DNA of 64,000 nucleotides from Stenotrophomonas sp. SY1 (lineage in GTDB: Bacteria > Pseudomonadota > Gammaproteobacteria > Xanthomonadales > Xanthomonadaceae), in assembly GCF_021202945.1 (NCBI RefSeq), contig NZ_JAJOYR010000002.1, positions 1,124,453-1,188,452 on the forward strand, read 5' to 3'. Under the pieces are notes generated by a model, which worked only from the letters and a program-made list of their open reading frames with translations, searched no databases and was not told the DNA's origin. A program made the translations under genes and the position numbers. Shown in pieces: positions 1 through 7,698 of the stretch; position 1 is the first letter of the stretch, and each line of letters begins with the position of its first letter.

Positions 1-269
1 TCACGGCGTTCGATCACTTCGCCCAGCTCGCTCACTTCCAGCGTATGACCACGGAAGCTGTAGATGCGGCGGGCCGGCAGGCCAATGATCGAATAGCGCC
101 CGAAGCGCTCACCGCCCTCGACCGATTCGAACAGATAAGTGAATGGGCCGTCGGCGAGCTTCAGATAGACCGAAAGCGGCGTGTCCAGGTCGGACAGCAC
201 TTCGCGGACGACGGGGATGCGGGTGTGGCCTTCAGCGGCCTGCTGCTGGAACTGCTCTTGCGAGATCAA
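1..269 (-). CDS. trpE: Anthranilate synthase component I, N-terminal part (runs off the window)
   Basis: TrpE converts chorismate and ammonia or glutamine to anthranilate, the first step of tryptophan synthesis, with a TrpG subunit. Only the first 89 codons are inside the window; the reading frame stays open to base 1. The N-terminus (MISQEQFQQQAAEGHTRIP, then a segment with FESVEGGERFGRYSIIGLP) matches xanthomonad TrpE closely. The start is a TTG at 267-269, chosen because GGAAGGA lies about 8 bases upstream and no in-frame ATG or GTG fits. The upstream neighbour on the same strand is the PI-PLC gene, about 300 bases away, so trpE probably has its own promoter. No leader peptide or attenuator was recognised. 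Confidence 0.88.
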   Translation of the reverse strand, partial: MISQEQFQQQAAEGHTRIPVVREVLSDLDTPLSVYLKLADGPFTYLFESVEGGERFGRYSIIGLPARRIYSFRGHTLEVSELGEVIERR

Positions 270-576
270 GACGGCTTTCCTTCCGGGAAACGACGGTGGC
301 GGGACGGACGACGGCAACGGGCCACCATCGCCACCAGCGGCGAGCGGAAGAAAGGGAACGCTTGGTCGTCAGAATGGGCACCGGCGCACTTTACCGCAAC
401 TGCGGCCGCGCGTGGGAGCGCGGCCGGCGGAACTTGCTTGCAATCGCAACGGTCAGGGACCGCCGGGGCTTAGCCGTGGCCGGATCTTCGCCCCATTCAG
501 GAGCTGCTGCCGATGCCGGGAAACCACCTTGCCGCTGGGGCCAGCCAACGTGTCCCGGGGAGCGGACGAGAGCGGT
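270..576. other. Intergenic region upstream of trpE
   Basis: These 307 bases separate trpE from the PI-PLC gene. They should contain the trpE promoter, but no convincing -35/-10 pair, leader ORF or tryptophan-codon run was found. The 562-603 hairpin begins in its PI-PLC-proximal end. Confidence 0.5.
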
Positions 577-603
577 CTACCGTGTCCGCCCGCTCTCGTC
601 CGC
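562..603 (-). terminator. Perfect 14-bp stem at the 3' end of the PI-PLC gene
   Basis: GCGGACGAGAGCGG at 562-575 pairs perfectly with CCGCTCTCGTCCGC at 590-603 across a 14-base loop. The stem includes the last codons and overlaps the stop codon at 577-579. It lacks a T-run on the minus strand, so it may be a U-less terminator or a 3' mRNA-stabilising structure rather than a classical intrinsic terminator. Confidence 0.45.
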
Positions 604-1812
604 AGTGACCGGATTCAAGCGCCAGCCGTTATCGAACGGCTGGACCACATAGTCGTTGCCGAAGATGTTCGGTGCGAACGGGTAATCGGTCGAGATGATC
701 TGCGCGCCACTTGCCAGCGCCGCCTCACGCCGGCGGCTGTCATTGGCGCGGGCCTCCCCGGTATCGATATCGGCGCGACTGCGGACCAGATAGCCTTCAC
801 TGACCCGTTGGCGTATCTCATCGCCACGCGTAAGTGCGTTGTCGATCATCACGAACGCCGTGTGGTCCATGCCCGGCCGGCCCTGCACGAATGCCATGCG
901 TCCTTCCAGATTGGGATGCCCCTGCAGATACGGGGCGAACGTGCCCAGATTCATCCCGGGCACGATCATCAGGAAAACAAACTTTCCACTTGCCTGCTCC
1001 AGGGTGGGCCACCGGCCGGCACGCGCGGCGGCCTCCAGCGTGGCCGACCTGCCGCGCAGGTCATCCGGTGCAAGCACCCGCTCCCGCCCCAGCACCTCGA
1101 TGATGGAGGCATCCAATTCCGCGAACGCGCGGGCGTCGAATGGTGCGACCGGCGTGGCCCCGGCGAGGGCTTTCGCATGGCCGCCGAACTTGGGCTCCAA
1201 CAGTACGAACACGGGCGAATGCCCCGGCGTGGCATCGGACCAGCTGCGCAGCTGCCGCAGGCAGATCCGGAAGGACGGGCAACTGCTGCGGAAGTCGACA
1301 TCCGCCATATGCAGGACCTTCAAGCCCGGTGCCTGCAACGCCGCATCGTAAAGCGGCTCGAGCTCCTTTTCGCCCTGCGCCCGCAGCAGGCGATAGGACA
1401 ACGGGTCACTGAACCGACCGCCTTCATGATCCACATGAAGGTCGAGTTCGATGCTGCGCAGTCCCGCGCGCAACTGCGTCTCCAGCGACGGGAAGCGGTA
1501 TTTCAGCGGCTGCGCAAGGCCACCGGTGAACGCGTGCGGATGCTCGTCGACATACTCGCGCCGCCGTTGCGCAGGCATCTGCCTGATCGAATCCTCGATG
1601 AGCGGCTTGAGCAACGGGTCCATCACGCCAAACACCCGTGCATCGGCGGCCAGGCGGTAACTGTTGTGGGTACCGATGACCTGGATCTGGTTCAGGCGCG
1701 GCTCCGTCGCCGACACACCCGCGGAGCAGACGCCCAGCGCCATAGCCAGCAGGTACAGAAGCACGGGGGCGCTGCGAATGGAAAAGACAGGGAAAGACAG
1801 GCGCAGGAACAT
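577..1812 (-). CDS. Secreted Ca2+-dependent phosphoinositide phospholipase C-like protein
   Basis: The 411-residue product starts with a signal peptide (charged MFLRLSFPVF, hydrophobic core to about residue 35, then SATEPRLNQ). The mature part has IQVIGTHNSYR near residue 45 and SIELDLHVDHEGG near residue 120. These carry the two histidines expected in the PLC-like TIM barrel of the Ca2+-dependent PI-PLC family. Further family-like features are the VFVLLEPKF strand and a C-terminal QIISTDYPF segment. Family members cleave phosphoinositides or related phosphodiesters. Substrate, and whether the enzyme is periplasmic or fully exported, cannot be told from the sequence. It is a single gene, with about 270 bases to the upstream yegS-like gene. 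Confidence 0.82.
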   Translation of the reverse strand: MFLRLSFPVFSIRSAPVLLYLLAMALGVCSAGVSATEPRLNQIQVIGTHNSYRLAADARVFGVMDPLLKPLIEDSIRQMPAQRRREYVDEHPHAFTGGLAQPLKYRFPSLETQLRAGLRSIELDLHVDHEGGRFSDPLSYRLLRAQGEKELEPLYDAALQAPGLKVLHMADVDFRSSCPSFRICLRQLRSWSDATPGHSPVFVLLEPKFGGHAKALAGATPVAPFDARAFAELDASIIEVLGRERVLAPDDLRGRSATLEAAARAGRWPTLEQASGKFVFLMIVPGMNLGTFAPYLQGHPNLEGRMAFVQGRPGMDHTAFVMIDNALTRGDEIRQRVSEGYLVRSRADIDTGEARANDSRRREAALASGAQIISTDYPFAPNIFGNDYVVQPFDNGWRLNPVTADESGRTR

Positions 1813-2083
1813 GAGCGGATCAAGCCGAACAGGAAATCAGGGCGCGATCCTAGGTAGGCGCAATGACAGCGGGCTTACGCACGCATGGCCAGACGCACAC
1901 GTTTTCAGGACAGTGCGTACTCCTTTTCGCCGCCTGGTTCTGCCCGCGTTTTCAGATGCTGCACTGCCACCCTCTGTTGCGACTGGACCCTCGTCCACCT
2001 CAACAGACCGGGGCATCAACAGATGCATTCCCGGATGCATCGTTCACATCGTTGCCAGCACTGCAGCAGATGCCGACGTCGCA

Positions 2084-3013
2084 TCAACCAGACAGCAGCT
2101 CCGTGCGCATTGGCAGATGCATCCGCACCCGTCCCGCCTCGCAACGCACATGGAAACGGCGGGCCCGCAGGGGTTCGCCGTCCAGATTCAGGGTCATCGG
2201 CTGCTCGGCTTCTATCCAAAGCTCGCGCAGCCGGGCACGCTCGGCCACCTGTTCGAGCGCGGCATGCTTGCCCTCGCTGAACAGGGTGCTGAGCGTGGGC
2301 ATCAGTTCCCCCGCCAGCTCTGGAACGATGGTCAGATCCAGCAGGCCATCGTCCACCAAGGCATCCGGACACAGCGCCTGCCCCCCACCGGCCTGGCGAC
2401 CATTGCCGATGCCCAGGGCGATGAAGCCCCCTTCCCAGTGGAAGCCCTCGCCATGGATACGGGCATGCACCGGCTCGATCCGCCCCAACCTGGAAATGCC
2501 GGTCACGACATAGGCCAGGCCGCCGAGCACCTTCTTCAAGCCATCATGGGTTTCCACGGTGACATCGGTACCGAAGCCGCCACTGGCAAGATTGGCGCAC
2601 CAGTGCACCTGGCCATCGCCTTCCACCTGCAACAGATCCATGGGCACTGCCGGGCTGCGGGCGGCCAACTGCAGTGCCGGCAGCGGCTCGAAGGGGATAC
2701 CGGCTGCAGAGGCGAAATCATTGGCGGTGCCCAAGGGCATCAGTGCCAACGCCGGTAATGCGAGCGCGTCATGTCCGGTGTGGGCCAGCGCCTGGGCCAC
2801 CTCGCTCAAGGTCCCATCACCACCGCCAGCAACGACCATCACGGCGTTCGCGGCAATCGCTTCGCGCACGTAACGCTCCGCATCACCGGTTTCCCACGTC
2901 ACCCGTACCGACAACTCCTGACCGTGTTCGCGCATGACCCTTACTGCCTCGCGCACAGCGTCATCGCCTGCGGATTTTCCGTTGAGGACCAGATACCAGT
3001 GCGCGTTGACCAT
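2084..3013 (-). CDS. yegS: YegS-type lipid (diacylglycerol kinase family) kinase
   Basis: The product is 309 residues; E. coli YegS has 299. It begins [19 protein letters not shown]. The diacylglycerol-kinase catalytic signature [11 protein letters not shown] lies near residue 65, followed by [11 protein letters not shown], the typical nucleotide-binding strand-turn. The C-terminal half has the LDGEPL motif of the lipid-binding beta domain. The enzyme should phosphorylate a lipid such as phosphatidylglycerol or diacylglycerol at the inner membrane face. The ATG at 3011-3013 is preferred because AGGGAG lies 6 bases upstream; an 11-codon upstream extension has no such signal. The 271 bases downstream to the PI-PLC gene show no recognised element. 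Confidence 0.9.
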   Translation of the reverse strand: MVNAHWYLVLNGKSAGDDAVREAVRVMREHGQELSVRVTWETGDAERYVREAIAANAVMVVAGGGDGTLSEVAQALAHTGHDALALPALALMPLGTANDFASAAGIPFEPLPALQLAARSPAVPMDLLQVEGDGQVHWCANLASGGFGTDVTVETHDGLKKVLGGLAYVVTGISRLGRIEPVHARIHGEGFHWEGGFIALGIGNGRQAGGGQALCPDALVDDGLLDLTIVPELAGELMPTLSTLFSEGKHAALEQVAERARLRELWIEAEQPMTLNLDGEPLRARRFHVRCEAGRVRMHLPMRTELLSG

Positions 3014-3049
3014 ACATTTCTCCCTAGGGGACGCGCAGCCTAGCAAGCT

Positions 3050-3190
3050 CTTGCTGCTGGCCTGATGAATGTCACGACACCGTCATCAAGCGTCCGGAGA
3101 ATGAAAGGCCATAGCAGGGACGATGGATGGAGGCAGGATCAGCCTCCGACGAATTCCCCGGCCGCAGTGGCGACACTGCGGCTTTTTTTT
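3050..3190 (+). ncRNA. Candidate small RNA ending in a strong intrinsic terminator
   Basis: No plus-strand gene precedes the terminator at 3161-3190, since both flanking genes lie on the minus strand. The preceding bases fold well: GATGA with TCATC around 3065-3088, and GGAGGC AGGATCA GCCTCC around 3130-3148. This suggests a short plus-strand transcript of roughly 100-140 nt. No convincing promoter was identified, so the 5' end is a guess and the RNA is inferred. Confidence 0.35.
3161..3190 (+). terminator. Rho-independent terminator without an obvious upstream gene
   Basis: Stem GCCGCAGTG (3161-3169), loop GCGA, CACTGCGGC (3174-3182), followed by eight T residues (3183-3190). The T-run makes it plus-strand specific. 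Confidence 0.8.
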
Positions 3191-3198
3191 CCCATATA

Positions 3199-3263
3199 GA
3201 GCGCAGCCATGCTGCGCTCAAGCAGTACGGGAGAAGTTCGTGCCGAGCATGGCCCGGCACTAC
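3199..3263. repeat. Inverted pair of SMAG-like palindromes
   Basis: GAGCGCAGC CAT GCTGCGCTC (3199-3219) is followed by GTGCCGAGC ATG GCCCGGCAC TAC (3240-3263), which reads as a GTA-led palindrome on the other strand. The pair lies immediately downstream of the GNAT gene. Confidence 0.6.
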
Positions 3264-3265
3264 TG

Positions 3266-3757
3266 TCATGCGTCCTGCGCAAACTTCCGCAGCGCGTCGC
3301 CCTGCAGGCGATATACGGTCCACTCGTCCTGCGGCAATGCGCCAGCCGCGCGATAGAACTCGATCGCAGGCGTATTCCAGTCCAGCACCGACCACTCGAA
3401 ACGCCCACAACCCTGCTCCACCGCGAGCCTGGCGATGTGCTGCAGCAGCGCCTTGCCGGCTCCGCTGCCGCGATGTTCCGGGCTCACGTACAGGTCTTCC
3501 AGATAGATGCCGTTGCGGCCCAGCCACGTGGAATAGTTGTAGAAATACACCGCGTAGCCGATGGCCTGCCCATCACGCTCGCACACCAGTGCCTGCGCTT
3601 TGGCATCCGCGCCGAACAGGCTGGCACGAATGCCAGCCTCGTCGGTCTGCACCGAGGATTCGGCCTTTTCGTAGATGGCCAGCTCGCGGATGAAGTGCAG
3701 GATCAGGCCCGCATCCTCCGCGGTAGCCGGACGAATCCGCATGCCGGGCGCGGTCAT
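3266..3757 (-). CDS. GNAT family N-acetyltransferase
   Basis: The product is a 163-residue single-domain GNAT protein. Acetyl-CoA binding motif A is visible as YLEDLYVSPEHRGSGAGKALL near residues 85-105, and a WSVLDWNTPAIEFYRAAGA segment follows near residue 125. The order IRPATAEDAGLILHFIRELAIYEKAE at the start, with NYSTWLGRNGIYLEDLYV, resembles the diamine/thialysine acetyltransferase group, so an amine or amino-acid side chain is a reasonable substrate guess. It begins 3 bases after the rpe stop codon, so the two are very likely co-transcribed. Confidence 0.85.
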   Translation of the reverse strand: MTAPGMRIRPATAEDAGLILHFIRELAIYEKAESSVQTDEAGIRASLFGADAKAQALVCERDGQAIGYAVYFYNYSTWLGRNGIYLEDLYVSPEHRGSGAGKALLQHIARLAVEQGCGRFEWSVLDWNTPAIEFYRAAGALPQDEWTVYRLQGDALRKFAQDA

Positions 3758-3760
3758 CGA

Positions 3761-4435
3761 TCAGCCCCGTGCGGCGGCGACGTTGCCGCGCATCTTGGCG
3801 ATGACTTCGGCGTAGTCCGGCACGTTGAAAATGGCCGAGCCGGCGACGAACGCATCGGCGCCGGCAGCGGCGATGGCGCCGATGTTGTCGGCCTTCACGC
3901 CGCCGTCCACTTCCAGCGTGATCGGCTTGCCGAGCTTGTCGATCATCGCCCGCACCGCACGCAGCTTGTCCAGCGTGGACGGGATGAAGGCCTGGCCACC
4001 GAAGCCCGGGTTGACCGACATCAGCAGCACCAGGTCCAGGTCTTCCAGCACCCAGTCCAGCACTTCCACCGGGGTGGCCGGGTTCAGCACCAGGCCGGCC
4101 TTGCAGCCGTGCGACTTGATCAGCTGGATGGTGCGGTGAACGTGGCGGCTGGCTTCGGGGTGGAAGCTGATGATGCTGGCACCGGCCTCGGCGAAGTCCG
4201 GCACGATGCGGTCCACCGGCTCGACCATCAGGTGCACGTCGATCGGCGCGGTGACGCCGTGCTTGCGCAGCGCCTGGCAGACCATCGGGCCGATGGTCAG
4301 GTTGGGCACGTAGTGGTTGTCCATCACGTCGAAATGGACCCAGTCGGCACCGGCGGCGAGAACGTTGTCCACCTCTTCGCCCAGCTTGGCGAAGTTGGCC
4401 GACAGGATGGACGGGGCAATGATGCAGTTGGACAT
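3761..4435 (-). CDS. rpe: Ribulose-phosphate 3-epimerase
   Basis: Rpe interconverts ribulose 5-phosphate and xylulose 5-phosphate in the pentose phosphate pathway. The 224-residue protein has all family signatures: [17 protein letters not shown] at the start, [18 protein letters not shown] (metal and proton-transfer residues), the [12 protein letters not shown] phosphate-binding loop and the LEVDGGVK aspartate motif. Length is typical. It is the middle gene of a three-gene minus-strand cluster (J-domain protein, rpe, GNAT), with 12 bases to the upstream gene and 3 to the downstream one. In related genomes rpe also lies close to trpE, as here. Confidence 0.97.
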   Translation of the reverse strand: MSNCIIAPSILSANFAKLGEEVDNVLAAGADWVHFDVMDNHYVPNLTIGPMVCQALRKHGVTAPIDVHLMVEPVDRIVPDFAEAGASIISFHPEASRHVHRTIQLIKSHGCKAGLVLNPATPVEVLDWVLEDLDLVLLMSVNPGFGGQAFIPSTLDKLRAVRAMIDKLGKPITLEVDGGVKADNIGAIAAAGADAFVAGSAIFNVPDYAEVIAKMRGNVAAARG

Positions 4436-4447
4436 GAGGTGGGCCTT

Positions 4448-4777
4448 TCAGCGTTTGCGCAGGGTTTTGATGCGGTCGTAGGCGGCGTTGACCTGCCGGG
4501 CCTTCTTCTCGGCCTGGGCGCGCAGTTCGGGCGCGGCGCCGGCCACTTTGTCGGGGTGGTACTGGGACATCAGCCGGCGATAGGCCAAGTCGATCTCGGC
4601 GTCGGTGGCGTCCCGGGTGAGACCCAATTCACGGTAAGGAAGGTCCTTGCCCAGGCGGAACCAATCGCTGTCAAAGGCGTGCCCGAGCAGCAGCCCGATG
4701 ACCGCGCCAAACAACGGATTGGGCCTGAAAAGCAGGGCCCCAGCGATGAAACCAAGCAATTTTCCGTACCAGCGCAT
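4448..4777 (-). CDS. Small membrane-anchored J-domain protein (DjlA-like)
   Basis: The 109-residue product begins MRWYGKLLGFIAGALLF, a glycine-rich hydrophobic N-terminus followed by GAVIGLLLGHAFDSDW. This resembles the membrane segment of DjlA. A J-domain occupies residues about 45-109, with the catalytic HPD tripeptide in MSQYHPDKV and the helix-IV end VNAAYDRIKTLRKR. The TerB-like middle domain of true DjlA is absent. It probably stimulates DnaK at the inner membrane. The ATG at 4775-4777 was chosen because the upstream 19 codons lack similarity and a strong start signal. It sits just upstream of rpe. Confidence 0.85.
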   Translation of the reverse strand: MRWYGKLLGFIAGALLFRPNPLFGAVIGLLLGHAFDSDWFRLGKDLPYRELGLTRDATDAEIDLAYRRLMSQYHPDKVAGAAPELRAQAEKKARQVNAAYDRIKTLRKR

Positions 4778-4940
4778 GGGCGGGGGGAATATTCCGGACG
4801 GGCGGGCCCTGCATTTTATGCCACAGCGGCCCAATCCGGCTTTACACTAGGCCGCCCGCCGACCAGCCGCGGGCCCCTACGGTCCTCCAAGCCCGGGTCC
4901 TCCACGCCGGCGGCTTCACAGCCAAGTCCCAGGAGTGCCC

Positions 4941-5867
4941 GTGCCAACCACGCTGTTGCAATCCGATCTTCCCGGCCTGCCCTTGCGCCATCGCGGCAAG
5001 GTGCGTGATGTGTTCGATATCCCGCGCGAACGTCTGCCCGCCGGCACTCCTCCTGGCGAGTACCTGCTGATCGTGGCCACCGACCGCCTGTCAGCCTTCG
5101 ACGTGGTGCTGCCCGACCCGATCCCGGGCAAGGGCGAGATGCTGTGCCAGGTGTCCAACTTCTGGTTCGCCAAGACCGCGCACCTGATGCCCAATCACCT
5201 GACCGGCATCGACGTGGCCAGCGTGCTGCCCGAAGGCGTGGACCCGGCGCTGTACGCCAAGCGCGCGGTGGTGACCAAGAAGCTCAAGCCGGTCCCGGTG
5301 GAAGCCATCGCCCGCGGTTACCTGATCGGCAGCGGCTGGAAGGACTACCAGCGCACCGGCAAGATCAGCGGCATCCAGCTGCCCAACGGGCTGCAGCAGG
5401 CCGAAAAGCTGCCCGAGCCGATCTTCACCCCGTCCACCAAGGCTGCCGTCGGCGACCACGACGAGAACATCGATTTCGATGCGATGGTCAAATCGGTCGG
5501 CGCGGACCTGGCCGAGAAGGTGCGTGACGCCACCCTGCGCATCTACAAGTTCGCCGCCGAATACGCGGCCGAGCGCGGCATCCTGCTGGCCGATACCAAG
5601 TTCGAGTTCGGCACCGATGCCGACGGCCGCCTGTACATCATGGACGAGATGCTGACGCCGGATTCCTCGCGCTACTGGCCGGCCGACGAGTACCAGGTAG
5701 GCATCAGCCCGCCGAGCTACGACAAGCAGTTCGTCCGCGATTACCTGGAAACGCTGGACTGGGGCAAAACCGCCCCGGGCCCGGAACTGCCGGCCGAAGT
5801 GATCGAGCGCACCCGCGACAAGTACGCCGAGGCGCTTGAGAAGCTGGCTGGAATTCATATCGACTGA
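4941..5867 (+). CDS. purC: Phosphoribosylaminoimidazole-succinocarboxamide (SAICAR) synthase
   Basis: PurC joins CAIR and aspartate with ATP to make SAICAR in purine synthesis. The 308-residue protein belongs to the longer PurC type and carries [54 protein letters not shown] and [17 protein letters not shown]. The start is taken as GTG at 4941-4943 because AGGAG at 4931-4935 is correctly spaced (5 bases); a GTG at 4935 overlaps that AGGAG. A TACACT at 4843-4848 could be the -10 element. A 10-bp hairpin follows the stop codon. Confidence 0.97.
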   Translation: MPTTLLQSDLPGLPLRHRGKVRDVFDIPRERLPAGTPPGEYLLIVATDRLSAFDVVLPDPIPGKGEMLCQVSNFWFAKTAHLMPNHLTGIDVASVLPEGVDPALYAKRAVVTKKLKPVPVEAIARGYLIGSGWKDYQRTGKISGIQLPNGLQQAEKLPEPIFTPSTKAAVGDHDENIDFDAMVKSVGADLAEKVRDATLRIYKFAAEYAAERGILLADTKFEFGTDADGRLYIMDEMLTPDSSRYWPADEYQVGISPPSYDKQFVRDYLETLDWGKTAPGPELPAEVIERTRDKYAEALEKLAGIHID

Positions 5868-5874
5868 CCCCGAC

Positions 5875-5906
5875 ACGGGCGCGCCGGAACTACCGTGCGC
5901 GCCCGT
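5875..5906 (+). terminator. GC hairpin after purC without T-run
   Basis: ACGGGCGCGC (5875-5884) pairs perfectly with GCGCGCCCGT (5897-5906), starting 8 bases after the purC stop. No T-run follows, so termination is inferred only from position and shape. Confidence 0.4.
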
Positions 5907-5956
5907 AGGGAAGCCGCGCTATGCTCTGCCGGTCATTCCTGGGAGGGAACATCGAC

Positions 5957-6430
5957 ATGAGCACGGCACGTCCGGTCGACCGCTACTTCGCCAGCTATTC
6001 CGGCGACCACCGCAACAGCACCAACCAGGCCATCCATGTGGTGGCAGTACCGGCCATCCTGTGGTCGGTGATTGCCCTGCTGTGGTGCATCCCGCCGCTG
6101 CTACCCTGGTTCCAGCACGGCATCTGGGCCGCGCTGGCGATGTTCGGCACCTGGGCCTACTACAACCGCCTGTCACGCCCGCTGGGCATCGGCATGTTGA
6201 TCCTGTTCTTCGTCAGCGGCTGCATCTGCCGGTTGCTGGAAGACCGGCTGGGCATCCCGATGTTGCTGCGCATCGCCATCGGTGTGTTCGTGCTGGCATG
6301 GATCGCGCAGTTCATCGGCCACAAGATCGAAGGCCGCCGCCCCAGCTTCCTTACCGACCTGACCTACCTGCTGATCGGGCCCATCTGGGTGCTGGCCAAG
6401 CTGTTCCGGCAATTCGGCTGGCGGTACTGA
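5957..6430 (+). CDS. DUF962/Mpo1-like membrane protein
   Basis: The 157-residue protein has YFASYSGDHRNSTNQAIHVVAVPAI at the N-terminus, the conserved D/H-rich opening of the DUF962 (Mpo1/YGL010w) family. About four hydrophobic segments follow, then FIGHKIEGRRPSF near residue 115 and a final LTYLLIGPIWVLAKLF. Yeast Mpo1 is an Fe(II) dioxygenase acting on 2-hydroxy fatty acids in the ER; the bacterial role is not established. The ATG at 5957 follows GGGAGGGAA by 6 bases and is preferred to an upstream ATG at 5921. TATGCT near 5919 may be a -10 box. Confidence 0.85.
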   Translation: MSTARPVDRYFASYSGDHRNSTNQAIHVVAVPAILWSVIALLWCIPPLLPWFQHGIWAALAMFGTWAYYNRLSRPLGIGMLILFFVSGCICRLLEDRLGIPMLLRIAIGVFVLAWIAQFIGHKIEGRRPSFLTDLTYLLIGPIWVLAKLFRQFGWRY

Positions 6431-6675
6431 ACAGGCAAGCCAGCACGGTACTGGCCACCCGGGCCCCTGTCCTGCGCCTGCTGCAGGAGAGGATTGAACG
6501 ATGGGAGCTGTCCATTGCGGCTCCCCCTCTCGGGCCAACGGGAGAGCAACTCCCATCATGGCTTCGATCATGCACCGGACTCCCGCCGCGTCCCTGCGTT
6601 GCGCACCGCCCCATGTCTCGACACGGAGCAGATTCGCCCGTGGGTAGACTCGCAGCGACTGCCGTGAGGATGCCG

Positions 6676-7611
6676 ATGACCACTTCTGCCAGCCCCCCGC
6701 CGACCAGCATCCTGCTGGCTACCGACTTGAGTGCACGCGGTGATCGCGCCCTGGCACGTGCGCTGCAACTGGCGCGGCAATGGAAGGCGCGATTGGTGGT
6801 GGCGACGGTTCTGCCGGACAACAACGCAACCGAGTTGCTCGCGCAGTTGCTGCCCGCAGCGCCACCACTGGATGAAAACCTGACCCGACCAGTGGCCGAG
6901 CAACGCCTGCGGCGCCTGTTCGAAGGCGAGGTCACCGATGTAGCCGTGGACGTGCGCGTGGGCCAGGGCCATGTCGGCCGCGCCATACTGCAGCTGGCAG
7001 CCGAGGAAGACTGCGGCCTGATCATCACCGGCATCGCCAGCGACCCGCTGTTTGAACTGCCGATGGTCGGCTCCAGCGTGCTGTGGCTGACCCGGCACTC
7101 GACCCTGCCGGTGCTGATCGTCCATGACCGCGTGCGTGGGCCTTACCGCAACCTGGCCCTGGCCAGCGACTTCTCCGACAGCGCCGAACAGGCCGCCCGT
7201 TGCGCATTGGACCTGTTCGGCCCACCGCTGCAACTGTCGCTGGTGCATGCACTGGAATCGCCCGGCAGCGTGCTGCTGACCGGCGACCGGGAGGCGCTGC
7301 AGGAACAGGAGCGCAGCGGTGCCCGCGAACAGGCCCAGGCGCTGCTGGCAGGGCTGCGCCCGCTGCTGGGCCAGGCCCATGTGTCCAAGCTGATCGAGCC
7401 GGGTGATCCGGCGCGGATGCTGACCGAACATGCCCGCGCCGCCGACATGGAACTGGTGATCGTCGCCACCCACGGGCGCAGCGCCCTGTTCGACCTGCTG
7501 ATCGGCTCGGTGGCCCGGCGGCTGGTGGAAACACTGGAAACGGACACGCTGCTGGTGCGTGATCCACGTTCGCTGGCAGCCGCCAATGCGGATGCGGCAG
7601 CATCGGTTTAA
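6676..7611 (+). CDS. Tandem-domain universal stress protein
   Basis: The 311-residue protein contains two UspA domains. The first starts at SILLATDLSARGDRALARAL and includes DCGLIITGIASDPLFELPMVGSSV. The second starts at NLALASDFSDSAEQAARCAL and ends with the ATP-binding pattern VIVATHGRSALFDLLIGSVARRL (G-2x-G-9x-G-S type). It is cytoplasmic, probably nucleotide-binding, and linked in this family to general stress. GAGG lies 6 bases before the ATG at 6676; another ATG at 6670 is possible. The downstream neighbour is the antiporter operon, and both are preceded by the same TAGACTCGCAG string (6645 and 7660). Confidence 0.88.
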   Translation: MTTSASPPPTSILLATDLSARGDRALARALQLARQWKARLVVATVLPDNNATELLAQLLPAAPPLDENLTRPVAEQRLRRLFEGEVTDVAVDVRVGQGHVGRAILQLAAEEDCGLIITGIASDPLFELPMVGSSVLWLTRHSTLPVLIVHDRVRGPYRNLALASDFSDSAEQAARCALDLFGPPLQLSLVHALESPGSVLLTGDREALQEQERSGAREQAQALLAGLRPLLGQAHVSKLIEPGDPARMLTEHARAADMELVIVATHGRSALFDLLIGSVARRLVETLETDTLLVRDPRSLAAANADAAASV

Positions 7612-7659
7612 CCCGAACGACCCGTTCAGAAAAAGTGTCGGAGGCAAAAAAGTGCCTGT

Positions 7660-7665
7660 TAGACT
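7660..7665 (+). promoter_or_regulatory. Possible -10 element of the Pha/Mrp antiporter operon
   Basis: TAGACT lies 33 bases before the first ATG of the operon. The same TAGACTCGCAG string occurs before the universal stress gene. No clear -35 was seen. Confidence 0.3.
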
Positions 7666-7698
7666 CGCAGACCCGCTTTTCTGACCTGACGTTCCTTC

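Noticed and set aside
1664..2758. Plus-strand open frame (364 codons) across the PI-PLC/yegS region
   Set aside because: Shadow of yegS plus intergenic sequence; no recognisable protein features.
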